From Mesostigma viride (lineage: Eukaryota; Streptophyta; Mesostigmatophyceae; Mesostigmatales; Mesostigmataceae): a DNA stretch of 64,000 nt. The stretch covers positions 6,395,817 through 6,459,816 of the forward strand of contig RPFO01000080.1 of assembly GCA_009746045.1 (NCBI GenBank), given 5' to 3'. The translations under genes and the position numbers were made by a program. The notes under the pieces are model-generated. The model made no database searches and was not told where the DNA came from. It worked only from the letters and a program-made list of their open reading frames with translations. Positions 44,832-53,708 of this stretch are shown piece by piece; the first letter of the stretch is position 1; the number at the start of each line of letters is the position of its first letter.

Positions 44832-44894
44832 ATGAGATTAGCACAGTACTCCGTGGCATGCCTATGCGCATGACACGCAAGTAATTACTTACTA
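44832..44894 (-). repeat. Inverted-repeat partner of 37621-37691
   Basis: The reverse complement reproduces the GCGTGTCATGCGC and GGCATGCCACGGAGTACT words. No gene was seen from here to the protease stop codon at 45103. Confidence 0.7.
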
Positions 44895-45102
44895 AAGTAG
44901 TGCCGGTGGTATGACCCAGTCATACGCCACCTGGGGCAACTTACATAGGCCTACCTACATAACAAGTACCAGTTTACTACAAGTACTCTATGTCACAGTA
45001 GTGTACAACTATTTCTGGCCTGTGCTAGTTGTCCCATTGATGTAACTTGACTCAGTACAATATTATCTCCTCTTCATCTTGTCAGAAGGATCTACCCAGG
45101 TT

Positions 45103-46575
45103 TTACTGCAGGTAGTTTATGTGATCACAATCCGCAGCCGTGAACCCCACGCGTTTATGCTGTCGGTCGTACACCACGAGCTTGTTCCGCATCGCGAGCC
45201 CCCCGATGACCGTGCCCCGGTCCTTCCCATCAAAGAACCCGAAGCAATATGATCCCCGGTGCCCCGGGAACTGGAACAGATAGTTCACGGGCGCCAGGTT
45301 CAGCTCGGCGCCGCCCTTGAACCGCATCGACAGCTGCGGGAACTGATTGTGCAGCTGCCCAAAGTCCTTACTAGCGTTCGAGAAACAAATGTCCTTAAAG
45401 CTCGGGTCCGGGCCAGGGACCTGTGGCAGCTTGACCGCGAGCAGCAGGTGCCGCGTGAGCACGTTGAACACCAGCGTGGGCACGTACGAGAACGTGCTCC
45501 CGCTGTCAAGCACCGTCCCGTAGCCGACGCGGAACGAGTCCGGGGGGACCTTGAGCAGCTGCCCCCCCAGCGTCATCCCCGTGCAGTTCACTAGGTAGTA
45601 GTTGGAGTGCCGCCGGTTGTGGAGCAGGCGCGTCCACTGGAGCGGCTGGGCCCCTGGCAGGGTGACATTCCCACTGCCCCCGAATATGATCCCGCCACCG
45701 CCCGCAAACCCCCCGAAACAGATCGCGAAGAGGTCGTCGTGGCTGCGCTGCTTCGCCAGTTGGGTGGGCAGGCTGACGGAATCCTTGCCGAGTCCCAGGA
45801 TCCCATCAGCCTCCTGGGAGTAGATGTCCCCGCCCTCCTGCGTCTCGCAACCGAACACAAACCCGGGCAGCACAAGGTACCCCCCGATCCGCAGCACATC
45901 GGTCGCGACCACGCCGGACGTGCTGGACTGTTCCGCGTAGTGGCGGTAGTACGTGCACCGGGCGCCCACGCAGCGGCTGCTGGCCGTGGCGGCGCACTCG
46001 CTGCCGCCGCACGGCACGCCACGATACGTGCTCGACAGCTCGGGGTTGAACCGAGGGTCCGTGTGGCTCCCGCAGCTCTGCCCGCAGCCCTTGCACGGGA
46101 CGTAGGTCATCGTGGAGCCGGTGTCGACAATCAGGGTGAACCGCTGAGGAGGCGTGCCCAGGTGGGCGACCACGTAGTAGTAGCCTAGCCCGCGGATCGA
46201 CCCGCCGAGCTCGATGACATGGAGGGCGGACCCGAGGAGCTGCCGGGGGGGTCCACTGGGGTTGAAGTGCATGGGGATGAAAAGCGTGGGGGGGTGTTCT
46301 GGGCGGGGCCCCTGCTCGCGTGGTTCGATTTTGCCACCCAGGCGTTGATTTCCCAGCCTTGGAAGATCTAGGCTTTGCGTGTGCGATTCCCCGGCATGCT
46401 CAGATGATGACGGATGAGATACTGGGGAGCGGGATGATCGGGGGCGAGATGACAAGGGGGCGAATCGGGTGGAGTTGTCATCGTTCATCACGGGGAGCAG
46501 GGGCTGTGCCGCGTGTGCGAGCGTGACGAACAGCAGCAGAAGCAGGAGAGACAGGATGGCGGCGCGACCGCCCAT
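45103..46575 (-). CDS. Secreted pepsin-family (A1) aspartic protease, nucellin-like
   Basis: Intronless, 490 residues from the first in-frame ATG (46575). The codon frame extends upstream to 46629 but without an ATG. A hydrophobic signal peptide (ILSLLLLLLFVTLAHA) directly follows the start. A Ser/Pro-rich propeptide-like region of about 110 residues precedes the catalytic domain, which opens YYYVVAHLGTPPQ. Catalytic motifs are DTGST (Asp151) and DSGST (Asp357), both intact. After DTGST comes the Cys cluster CKGCGQSCGSH, and a YAEQSSTSGV flap with Tyr, features of plant nucellin/CND41-type proteases. The family is usually 400-500 aa, so the length is normal. It ends INYLQ, with no C-terminal membrane segment visible. 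Likely acts in the secretory pathway, vacuole or outside the cell; the substrate is unknown. Confidence 0.92.
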   Translation of the reverse strand: MGGRAAILSLLLLLLFVTLAHAAQPLLPVMNDDNSTRFAPLSSRPRSSRSPVSHPSSSEHAGESHTQSLDLPRLGNQRLGGKIEPREQGPRPEHPPTLFIPMHFNPSGPPRQLLGSALHVIELGGSIRGLGYYYVVAHLGTPPQRFTLIVDTGSTMTYVPCKGCGQSCGSHTDPRFNPELSSTYRGVPCGGSECAATASSRCVGARCTYYRHYAEQSSTSGVVATDVLRIGGYLVLPGFVFGCETQEGGDIYSQEADGILGLGKDSVSLPTQLAKQRSHDDLFAICFGGFAGGGGIIFGGSGNVTLPGAQPLQWTRLLHNRRHSNYYLVNCTGMTLGGQLLKVPPDSFRVGYGTVLDSGSTFSYVPTLVFNVLTRHLLLAVKLPQVPGPDPSFKDICFSNASKDFGQLHNQFPQLSMRFKGGAELNLAPVNYLFQFPGHRGSYCFGFFDGKDRGTVIGGLAMRNKLVVYDRQHKRVGFTAADCDHINYLQ

Positions 46576-47335
46576 CGCTGGTCGAGGGTTGTAGGGGAGG
46601 GTTGCGCGAACGCGGCTTGCGTGTGGCAAGTCTTGGCGGCAATCTTCGGGAAATTTTCGGCCCGTGTGTCTACCGGGTCACGGTAATCGTACTCATGGCG
46701 CATTTAACCTCGGGGCGAGCTCGTAGCAGTGTCCGGAATCACGCAGAAACTGGGCGCTGCAGAGGACCCTGGTTTAAGGAGAACGGTGACCGCGCATGAC
46801 ATATGCGCCATTGCCGAGCGCGCATGGAAGCTTCCAATCGATTACTCCGATGTGCTCATTCCCGTTGTCTACAAACCGCTAGTTCATGGGCACGTGCCCG
46901 GTATGCATCCGCCCCACGCGGATGAAGCAGTGTAGAAGAGATAATCTCAACAGCATGCACTGCGGGCTATCGAGGCAAACGCCACCGGGCTCATCGCAGC
47001 GTGCAACGCTCCCTCCATGACAATGCCATCGTACGGAGGTAAGGACAACACAACAAAGCGCGGTTTTCCAAATAATCATGACCGGCCCTGCATTCCCGCT
47101 GCATCGACACCCGCATATCTTATTACTGACTCATAATAAAAAACATTGCTATCAGCTGTAACTTATTCTTTGCTTCGTCCTTGCTAAACAGCGAGTGTTT
47201 GTGGGTGTTTAACCACCCACAGCCCACACTAATTTGTTGCAGCACACACTGTTGTACAGCACGAACGGTCGATCGCTCGTGCCATCATCTCCGTGAGATC
47301 TTTCCGAAGTTGGGCAAACGCTCCCTACTGCCAAT
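46576..47335. other. 5' flank of the protease gene
   Basis: Presumed promoter region. An open frame on the plus strand at 46729-46935 has no ATG start and no recognisable domain. No clear TATA box was identified. Confidence 0.4.
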
Positions 47336-47340
47336 TATTA

Positions 47341-47499
47341 ATATATCCGGCCCTCGGCCACTATAGATTCTCTGCTGCCCTTGTGCGGCGTGGGACACCA
47401 CAACAACAACAACAACAACTGAGTCAGAAACGATTTGTACAGTCGAATATATCCGGCCCTCGGCCACTATAGATTCTCTGCTGCCCATGTGCGGCGGAC

Positions 47500-47568
<69 letters not shown>

Positions 47569-47570
47569 GT
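47341..47570 (+). repeat. 106-bp tandem duplication carrying (CAA)n
   Basis: ATATATCCGGCCCTCGGCC at 47341 and again at 47447, each followed by the same segment of about 45 bp and a CAA run. The run has about 7 copies in the first unit (47397-47419) and about 23 in the second (47499-47568). CAGTCGAATAT closes both units. Confidence 0.9.
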
Positions 47571-48248
47571 CGAATATTTCTAATTATTTGTATTTCTTAC
47601 CCTAGGCTTAGCAGGGATTACCTATTGGCTATATTTGGAATAAACGTACACCTATTTACCTGGAAATTATTTGTATTTCTAATTATTATTTATTTGTTAC
47701 CCTCGAAAATCAATCCTTTTGCCAGCTTTAATTCTGCCAACCTGCACAGAATTCATTTTTATTCGTGCTAAAAGTGAACGCAGGTTGCCGTAATAAGACC
47801 TGGGGCAGCTATGGGGGCGTGCGTACGCCAATTAACTAATGTTCCAACGTAGGTTTTCGGCTCTATATATTGGCCTATGGTGCCCTGATGCTGCATACGG
47901 CGTGCTTCTATAACTGGTAAGGGCACAGACCCATTCTGGTTCCGCTTCGTTGTGACTCTCCCATAAGCCGCATCCGGGATTATGTGAACCCTACTAAGTA
48001 TTCACAGCAAAGCAGGAATGTCCTGCTTCCGGCAGAAAAGATGACAAATTTAACAACTGCCCAATGTGGGCTTTTGTGTGTGAGAACTCGCTTCATTCTG
48101 TGATTTCTGGTAAAGGCAATGGGAAAGGAGGCCGCGTCGTTATTACTCGGTCGTACACTTTTAACGGCGTTGTATAGCCTGCCCCCCTAAACACACCAGT
48201 TGATATAAGCCGTAATCGTATAATAATCTTTTGCGCTGCCTGCCGAAA
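47571..48248. other. 5' flank of the WD40 gene
   Basis: AT-rich, no gene recognised. Presumed to contain the promoter and 5' UTR of the gene starting at 48249. Confidence 0.45.
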
Positions 48249-48404
48249 ATGGCGATGGAATTGAAGCGCATAATCAACGAGGCACATGACTTGCCTGTCA
48301 TGTGCGTCACGTATAACAAGAGTAGGAAGGAGATTTTCAGCGGCGGGCAAGACGGCTTGATTAAAGTATGGGACCTCGAGACCGGCAAGCTGCAGCGCAC
48401 GCAG
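48249..48404 (+). CDS. WD40 gene exon 1
   Basis: 52 codons, MAMELKRI to LQRTQ, one WD40 blade ending IKVWD. Donor CAG|GTACGG. The ATG at 48255 (MELKRI) is an alternative start two codons on. Confidence 0.85.
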
Positions 48405-51400
48405 GTACGGCCACTATAGACCTCCTATACGCCAACGTCTTTTGTGTACGTTGGTGAAAGTATGGGAGGGTGAGGCCAGCATGCTGCAGCGCGCGCAGGT
48501 GATGCCCCGCTATACGTCGTACAAATTACCCATATTCTGCAAACCAATAACATAGTTTATGCGTAACACAACACCAAGCCTCGTCCGGTCATTTGTCGCT
48601 TGGCTGGACGTTGCTTCCCCCCCCCCCTCCCCCGCCCCCCTCCCCATGTGCCATTTGCTGGCGCAGCCACACCATGGTACCCATTATGTTGAAAATCGAA
48701 TCACCCGAACAAGGGCTCGGTGAACGACCAGTCTCCCATCTAGGCTATTATAACCCCTCCGTTAAGCTTCTATAACCTCTACTGGTTGTACCTGCTCACC
48801 ATCATTTCCTGGCTTCATATGCCCCCCCCCCCACCCCCCCCACCCCTCCTCATGTACTTCCCCAAGGGCCACAGAAGGCTGGGCCATGACCGTCGGCTCT
48901 CATCAATTATCAATGCAATGCAGTTCGTGTTCACTATATGAACCCAATGTACGCCCGTCTCATGTATTTCTCCCGCCCAGGTGGGCCACAGGGGCTGGGC
49001 CATGCGCATACGCCCTCATGAACCTTGTTTATCTCATGGAGTACCTACCAACATGCGCCCCCTTGAACCTGTTGAGATCCCATGGAACTTATTTAAAGTA
49101 CCCAGTACCTTTCTTTCACGGATTAAGAGATGCTTCTCAGGGTTCCTCTGTCTCTTTTCCCCCAGGCGGGCCACAAAGGCTGGGTGAACGACCTCTACTA
49201 CGTGCACCCGCTCAAGATCCTGCTCTCGGCCGCCGTCGACGGATTCATCCTCGTCTGGCACGAGAAGGGGCGCGAGCTGCAGCAGGTGGAGTTTGGCGGC
49301 CCTGTTTTCTGCCTCGCCTGGAACCACAAGAAGCGCCAGGTGGTTGCGGGGGGGAACAAGGTCGTCCAAATCTACAAAGCCGCGCTGCCGGATGTGCTAG
49401 AGAACGTGAGTGGCGGCTGAGACTTGGCTGATTTTAGTTGAGGATGAGTGTGGGCTGATGGTAGTTGGGTCGGGTGGGCTGACTTGGGGGCTGAGAGTGG
49501 GCCAACTGGGCCGGGCGGAGTGTGACTGTGGACGCGTGGGCTGAGGGGGTATGGAGAAGAGGCGGGAGAGAGGGAGGAGGTGGGGTTGAGTGGGCCGGGT
49601 GGGCCGGGTGGGCTGAGAGTGGGTTGAGAGGGGGAGGGTTTATGGCTTAGGGTTTAGGGTTTAGGGCTTAGGGTTTGGTTGCTTGCGCGTCCACCATCGC
49701 CGCTGCTAGTGCAGCCACCACCATGAATGACACCCGCACACTAGCGGTATGTTCGTAGGGGTGTACGATGTCGGACACTTTCCCGGTGTCAGACCCTGCA
49801 CATTCTCTTCCAAGGAGGAAGGAGCGTACGGCAAACAACAATAACGAAAAGAACAACAACAACTTTACGCAGGAGGGGGTACATCCAGGCAAAACAGCAC
49901 ACTCCGTCAACGGTCCGGCGCGGCACCTCGGGACGTGGAGCGAGCACCCAAAAACGGGAAAAACGGGTCCGGCGCCAGAATTTTGGCGACGGAGCGCGCT
50001 CTGGTCGAAATGTTTGAGGGCGGCGCAAAGGAAAAAGTTCAGGAGTGCACTCTTCCCACCGGTCCGGCACCTGGTTTTAGGAAAAGGAGTGCGCTCTGGT
50101 GATCCGCTAGCTCGGTCTGGCGTTTGATTTTAAGTGCAGGATTCCGCTTTGGCCCTGCTGTACTCACAACTTACGCTGAGAACTTACCAAGTATTGGTTG
50201 ATTCTAGGAAGACGTATCAACTTTCAGGCCGGCGTCAGGTTGTTGTTGTTGATTCTGACACCGGACCTGGCGGCAGGCATCGTCATAATATTTTGTTCGT
50301 TCTTGCAATTTGCAAACCACCATTGCACCGGCTACACTTGAACCAGCAACCGGCCTGAAGCCGGAGCACTGCAGTACGACATGATGAGTAATCATTGAAC
50401 TGCTTCTACTTGGATTCTATCATATTATCTCTTACTAACAGCTTCTACTAAGAGCTGCTAAAAGAAGCGCCACATGTCGTACAACCAACCTAGCTCGTAG
50501 CACACTCCCAAAGTTGCCGTTTTCAATCCGGCGCAGCCTTTTGGCTGACAGAGCGCACTCGGCCATTAATTTTTTCACTTTGGCTGGCGCCGGGCGGCGC
50601 GCTAGGCCAGACGAGGGAGCGCGCTCTTGTGCGATTTTAGGGGGGGATGCCCCCCCTCCTCTTTACGCCACCACCACCGTGCCCCCTCACTCCTCCACAC
50701 CCATAATTAATGCATTCGTCACGCGGTCCCGATGGGGAGCCACTGAGCATACTCCAGGCCCATGCACCAGTTTTTCTAGTAAGCCTGCGTCCCGTTACAC
50801 TGTTTACTGCGTCCGGTTGCACTGTTTACTGCGTCCCGTTACACTGTTTACTGCGTTCCGTTACACTGTTTACTGCGTCCGGTTGCACTGTTTACTGCGT
50901 CCGGTTGCACTGTTTACTGCGTCCCGTTACACTGTTTACTGCGTCCGGTTGCACTGTTTACTGCGTCCCGTTACACTGTTTACTGCGTCCGGTTGCACTG
51001 TTTACTGCGTCCCGTTACACTGTTTGCTGCGTCCCGTTGCACTGTTTACTGCGTCCGGTTGCACTGTTTACTGCGTCCGGTTGCACTGTTTACTGCGTCC
51101 GGTTGCACTGTTTACTGCGTCCGGTTGCACTGTTTACTGCGTCCGGTTGCACTGTTTACTGCGTCCCGTTACACTGTTTACTGCGTCCCGTTACACTGTT
51201 TACTACGTCCGGTTGCACTGTTTACTGCGTCCCGTTACACTGTTTACTGCGTCCCGTTACACTGTTTACTGCGCCCCGTTACACTGTTTACTGCGTCCCG
51301 TTACACTGTTTACTGCGTCCCGTTACACTGTTTACTGCGTCCCGTTACACTGTTTACTGCGTCCCGTTACACTGTTTACTGCGTCCGGTTGCACTGTTTA

Positions 51401-53305
51401 CTGCGTCCCGTTACACTGTTTACTGCGTCCGGTTGCACTGTTTACTGCGTCCCGTTACACTGTTTACTGCGTCCCGTTACACTGTTTACTGCGTCCCGTT
51501 ACACTGTTTACTGCGTCCCGTTACACTGTTTACTGCGTCCGGTTGCACTGTTTACTGCGTCCGGTTGCACTGTTTACTGCGTCCCGTTACACTGTTTACT
51601 GCGTCCGGTTGCACTGTTTACTGCGTCCCGTTACACTGTTTACTGCGTCCGGTTGCACTGTTTACTGCGTCCGGTTGCACTGTTTACTGCGTCCGGTTGC
51701 ACTGTTTACTGCGTCCGGTTGCACTGTTTACTGCGTCCGGTTACACTGTTTACTGCGTCCCGTTACTAGAGACACTGCCATGCACCCACCCTACCACTCG
51801 TGGCATCCCTCGACCATCACGCTACTTAGTCCCACCCCACACCGCACAAATTTCCAACATATTCCCCCCCACGTGCCTTCCACCAAATGACATCCACCAC
51901 ACCATGGCATCCACCACACCATGACAACATGCCCATTTGCATCCCCCCCCCACACATGCACCATGTCCCCTGCCCCCCACCAGATCAAAGGTGACGCCGC
52001 TGCCGCCAACCGCTACCTCAAGCCCCTCATGACGCTCCGCAGCCACGGAGACCTCGTCCGCGGCATCGTGTGCAACGACAGCGGGCGCATCTTCAGCGCG
52101 GGCTACGACAAGGCGCTGTGCGTGTATGACCCGGAGAAGCCCAAGGAGCCGTTCTACAGCATCCCAAAGTGCCACGACGGGGCCATTTGCTCGCTGGCGT
52201 TTGACACGGACAACTGCTGGATCATCTCGGGCGCGTATGACGGCAAGGTCAAGGTCTGGAGTCAGGTGAGGGGTCGAGCTTGTGCGTGCTAATGCAAGGA
52301 AGTCTGATGGTGTTGATGAGGAAGGTTGCATCAGCATGGGCGCGTATGACGGCAAGGTCAAGTTCTGGAGTCAGGTGAGGGGTCGAGCTTGTGCGTGTAA
52401 CGAGAGGGAGGCCTAGCCTGGTGAGCTCTTGTCACTGCTATGTACGCAATATAGCACCGGTTAATCTCAAAGCCGGTTCACGACTAGCCTATCTAGGGAC
52501 CATAACGAGGCTGTAAATGGCACTCCCATCCTATCTAGGTATTCCTTACACTAATAAAAAAAAAATTAACCATAGGGTGCGTGGCTGGCACACATTCTGG
52601 CAGCCAGTAAACCACCGCATGCATGTTTCCGAGACAACGGCAGGGACGGCTCACCCCTGCTCTGGAATGGTGGGTTGCCTGGGTCCCTTGGATTTATTAG
52701 AGCACGTGACTGCGCCTGGCGAGCCACGTCTCTCTCCCTGTTTCCCCTTCCTTGGCCTCTTTCCCTTCCTTGTTGAGTTTGTTCCCTCTCTCCTCCGCTT
52801 CCCTTAATCCTTTCATCTTTCTCTCCCCTCCCCGCTAAGCTGAGACTGCGCATCGGCCCCATTAGTAAATTAATGAGTCACGCAGTTCTGTTCGGGAGCC
52901 GCGGAGCACTAACCCTTACAGATCAGTCTGGGGACCCTTAAGATCAGTCTTGTGTTGGTAACCTTCATCAGCCCCATGTGCCCCCCCACCCCCACCCCCA
53001 CCCCCACCTACCCCACCCCAGGAGGGCCGCTGCCTCGAGACCTTTAGTGATCTGGGCGACACAGTGACTGGCCTCTGCTACCTGCCCGCGCTGCGGAACT
53101 ACTGGATCACGGGCAAGCTGCGGCGGGTCGTCGTGTACGACCCCAAGACTCCCATGAACATCTCTGACTACGTCTCGGAGGTCAGCAGCCTGCAGAAGGT
53201 GCACATTCAGAAACTCACGCAGACAGCCACGCCCGAGATCTGCCTGGGCATCTCAGCGAATCGCCAGATTGTGATCTGGAAGTACAACCCGTGCGCCGCG
53301 TACAG
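48249..53305 (+). CDS. WD40-repeat protein, exons 1-4 (3' partial)
   Basis: Exons 48249-48404, 49166-49405, 51984-52265 and 53022-53305 join in phases 0, 0, 0; exon 4 ends in phase 2, so the gene continues past the array and probably past the window. Start is ATG 48249 (MAMELKRI). About 320 residues are visible, with WD40 blades: HDLPVMCVTYN...LIKVWD, HKGWVNDLYY...ILVWH, FCLAWN...VQIYK, HGDLVRGIVCN...LCVYD, HDGAICSLAFD...VKVWS, DTVTGLCYL...VVVYD and the start of another ending IVIWKY. WD40 propellers are interaction scaffolds. No more specific orthology is recognisable. Introns are 761, 2,578 and 756 bp and at least 10.7 kb, the last three carrying tandem repeats. Confidence 0.85.
48457..48498 (+). 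repeat. Copy of the exon 1 tail and its donor inside intron 1
   Basis: 42 nt aligned without a gap to 48363-48404, about 34 identical, followed by GTGATG in place of GTACGG. Offset 94 bp. Read in frame the copy begins with KVWEG-like residues. Confidence 0.75.
48866..49005 (+). repeat. Two copies of the exon 2 head in intron 1
   Basis: GGGCCACAGAAGGCTGGGCC at 48867 and GGGCCACAGGGGCTGGGCC at 48983 resemble the true exon 2 start (GGGCCACAAAGGCTGGG at 49168). Each is preceded by CATGTAYTTCYCCC; the second keeps a CCCAG acceptor (48976-48980) and encodes GHRGW, compared with GHKGW in the real exon. Confidence 0.75.
49166..49405 (+). CDS. WD40 gene exon 2
   Basis: 80 codons, AGHKGWVNDLYY to LPDVLEN, between acceptor TTTTCCCCCAG and donor AAC|GTGAGT, phase 0 at both ends. 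Confidence 0.85.
49646..49676 (+). repeat. Interstitial telomere-like TTTAGGG tract
   Basis: CTTAGGGTTTAGGGTTTAGGG followed by CTTAGGGTTT: four consecutive units, two of them perfect TTTAGGG. This is the plant/green-algal type telomere repeat, here inside intron 2 of the WD40 gene. Upstream 49440-49630 is GGGTGGGCTGA-rich low-complexity DNA. Confidence 0.8.
49992..50626. repeat. Five spaced palindromes GAGYGCRCTC in intron 2
   Basis: GAGCGCGCTC 49992-50001, GAGTGCACTC 50043-50052, GAGTGCGCTC 50087-50096, GAGCGCACTC 50551-50560, GAGCGCGCTC 50617-50626. At least three follow a TCCGGCRCC-like word about 20-35 bp upstream, so they look like members of a diverged repeat of about 45 bp. Confidence 0.6.
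50787..51766 (+). repeat. 22-bp minisatellite, about 44 copies
   Basis: Two main unit types alternate irregularly: GCGTCCCGTTACACTG and GCGTCCGGTTGCACTG, each followed by TTTACT. The two variable bases are almost always linked. Only one CCCGTTGC unit and one CCGGTTAC unit look recombinant. It lies in intron 2. Because 22 is not a multiple of 3, all plus frames stay open, which creates false proteins. Confidence 0.97.
51984..52265 (+). CDS. WD40 gene exon 3
   Basis: 94 codons, IKGDAAAANRY to VKVWSQ, covering two WD40 blades. Acceptor CCCCACCAG, donor CAG|GTGAGG, phase 0. Confidence 0.85.
52331..52397 (+). repeat. Copy of the exon 3 tail and its donor inside intron 3
   Basis: About 67 nt match 52222-52288 (offset 109 bp) with only about five differences, extending through the donor CAG|GTGAGG and the first 20 bases of the intron. 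The least diverged of the exon-edge copies. Confidence 0.92.
52400..53021. other. Rest of WD40 intron 3
   Basis: Holds a diverged third copy of the TGCTCCG hairpin repeat (minus strand, 52868-52912, adjacent to AATTAAT) and a long CCCCCA polypyrimidine tract (52979-53018) feeding the exon 4 acceptor. Confidence 0.6.
53022..53305 (+). CDS. WD40 gene exon 4
   Basis: EGRCLETFSDLGDTV to IVIWKYNPCAAY, ending TACAG|GTGCGT in phase 2. It carries one complete blade (VVVYDPKTP) and part of the next. The downstream exon was not found. Confidence 0.8.
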
Positions 53306-53385
53306 GTGCGTGCCCATTCTGTCGGCTGTGTGGTCTGTAATGCTTTCCACCAAATGTACGTGCGTAGTGCGTGGCTTTTGGTGTT

Positions 53386-53655
53386 GGTCTGGAGGTACAA
53401 ACCGTGTGCCGCGCACAGGTGTGTGTTCTGTCAGCTGTGCTGGTGTTTGGTTCGCCCTGTCTTACCCCTGTTTTATTTGGGGGGAGGAGAGCGTGGCCTG
53501 CAAGTACAACTCGTCAGCTGCGCACACGTGCGTGCGTAGCCTGTCATCTGTCACGCTATGCGGTCAGTAGTGTGTACTCTGCCGGGGGTATGTGTGTGTG
53601 TGGTTTTCGTTGTCGCCGTGTGGAGGCGCAACGCGTGGGCGGCCCTCCGGTGTGC
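53386..53655 (+). repeat. Three decayed copies of the exon 4 tail and donor in intron 4
   Basis: Relative to the real edge at 53305/53306, donor-like GT positions fall at 53419, 53528 and 53650 (spacings 113, 109, 122). Translations in register are WKYNPCAAYRC (real), WRYKPCAAHRC, CKYNSSAAHTC and WRRNAWAALRC, showing progressive divergence. Confidence 0.7.
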
Positions 53656-53708
53656 AGCTTGTTACCATAGGGCCGCCTTGCCACCATGGGATTGGTCATA
53701 CCGGTGCT

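Noticed and set aside
46729-46935. Possible small gene divergent from the protease
   Set aside because: No ATG, no recognisable domain, no splice context.
50514-51924. Plus-strand frames with a 22-residue repeat (CLLRPV type)
   Set aside because: Artefact of the 22-bp minisatellite inside the WD40 intron.
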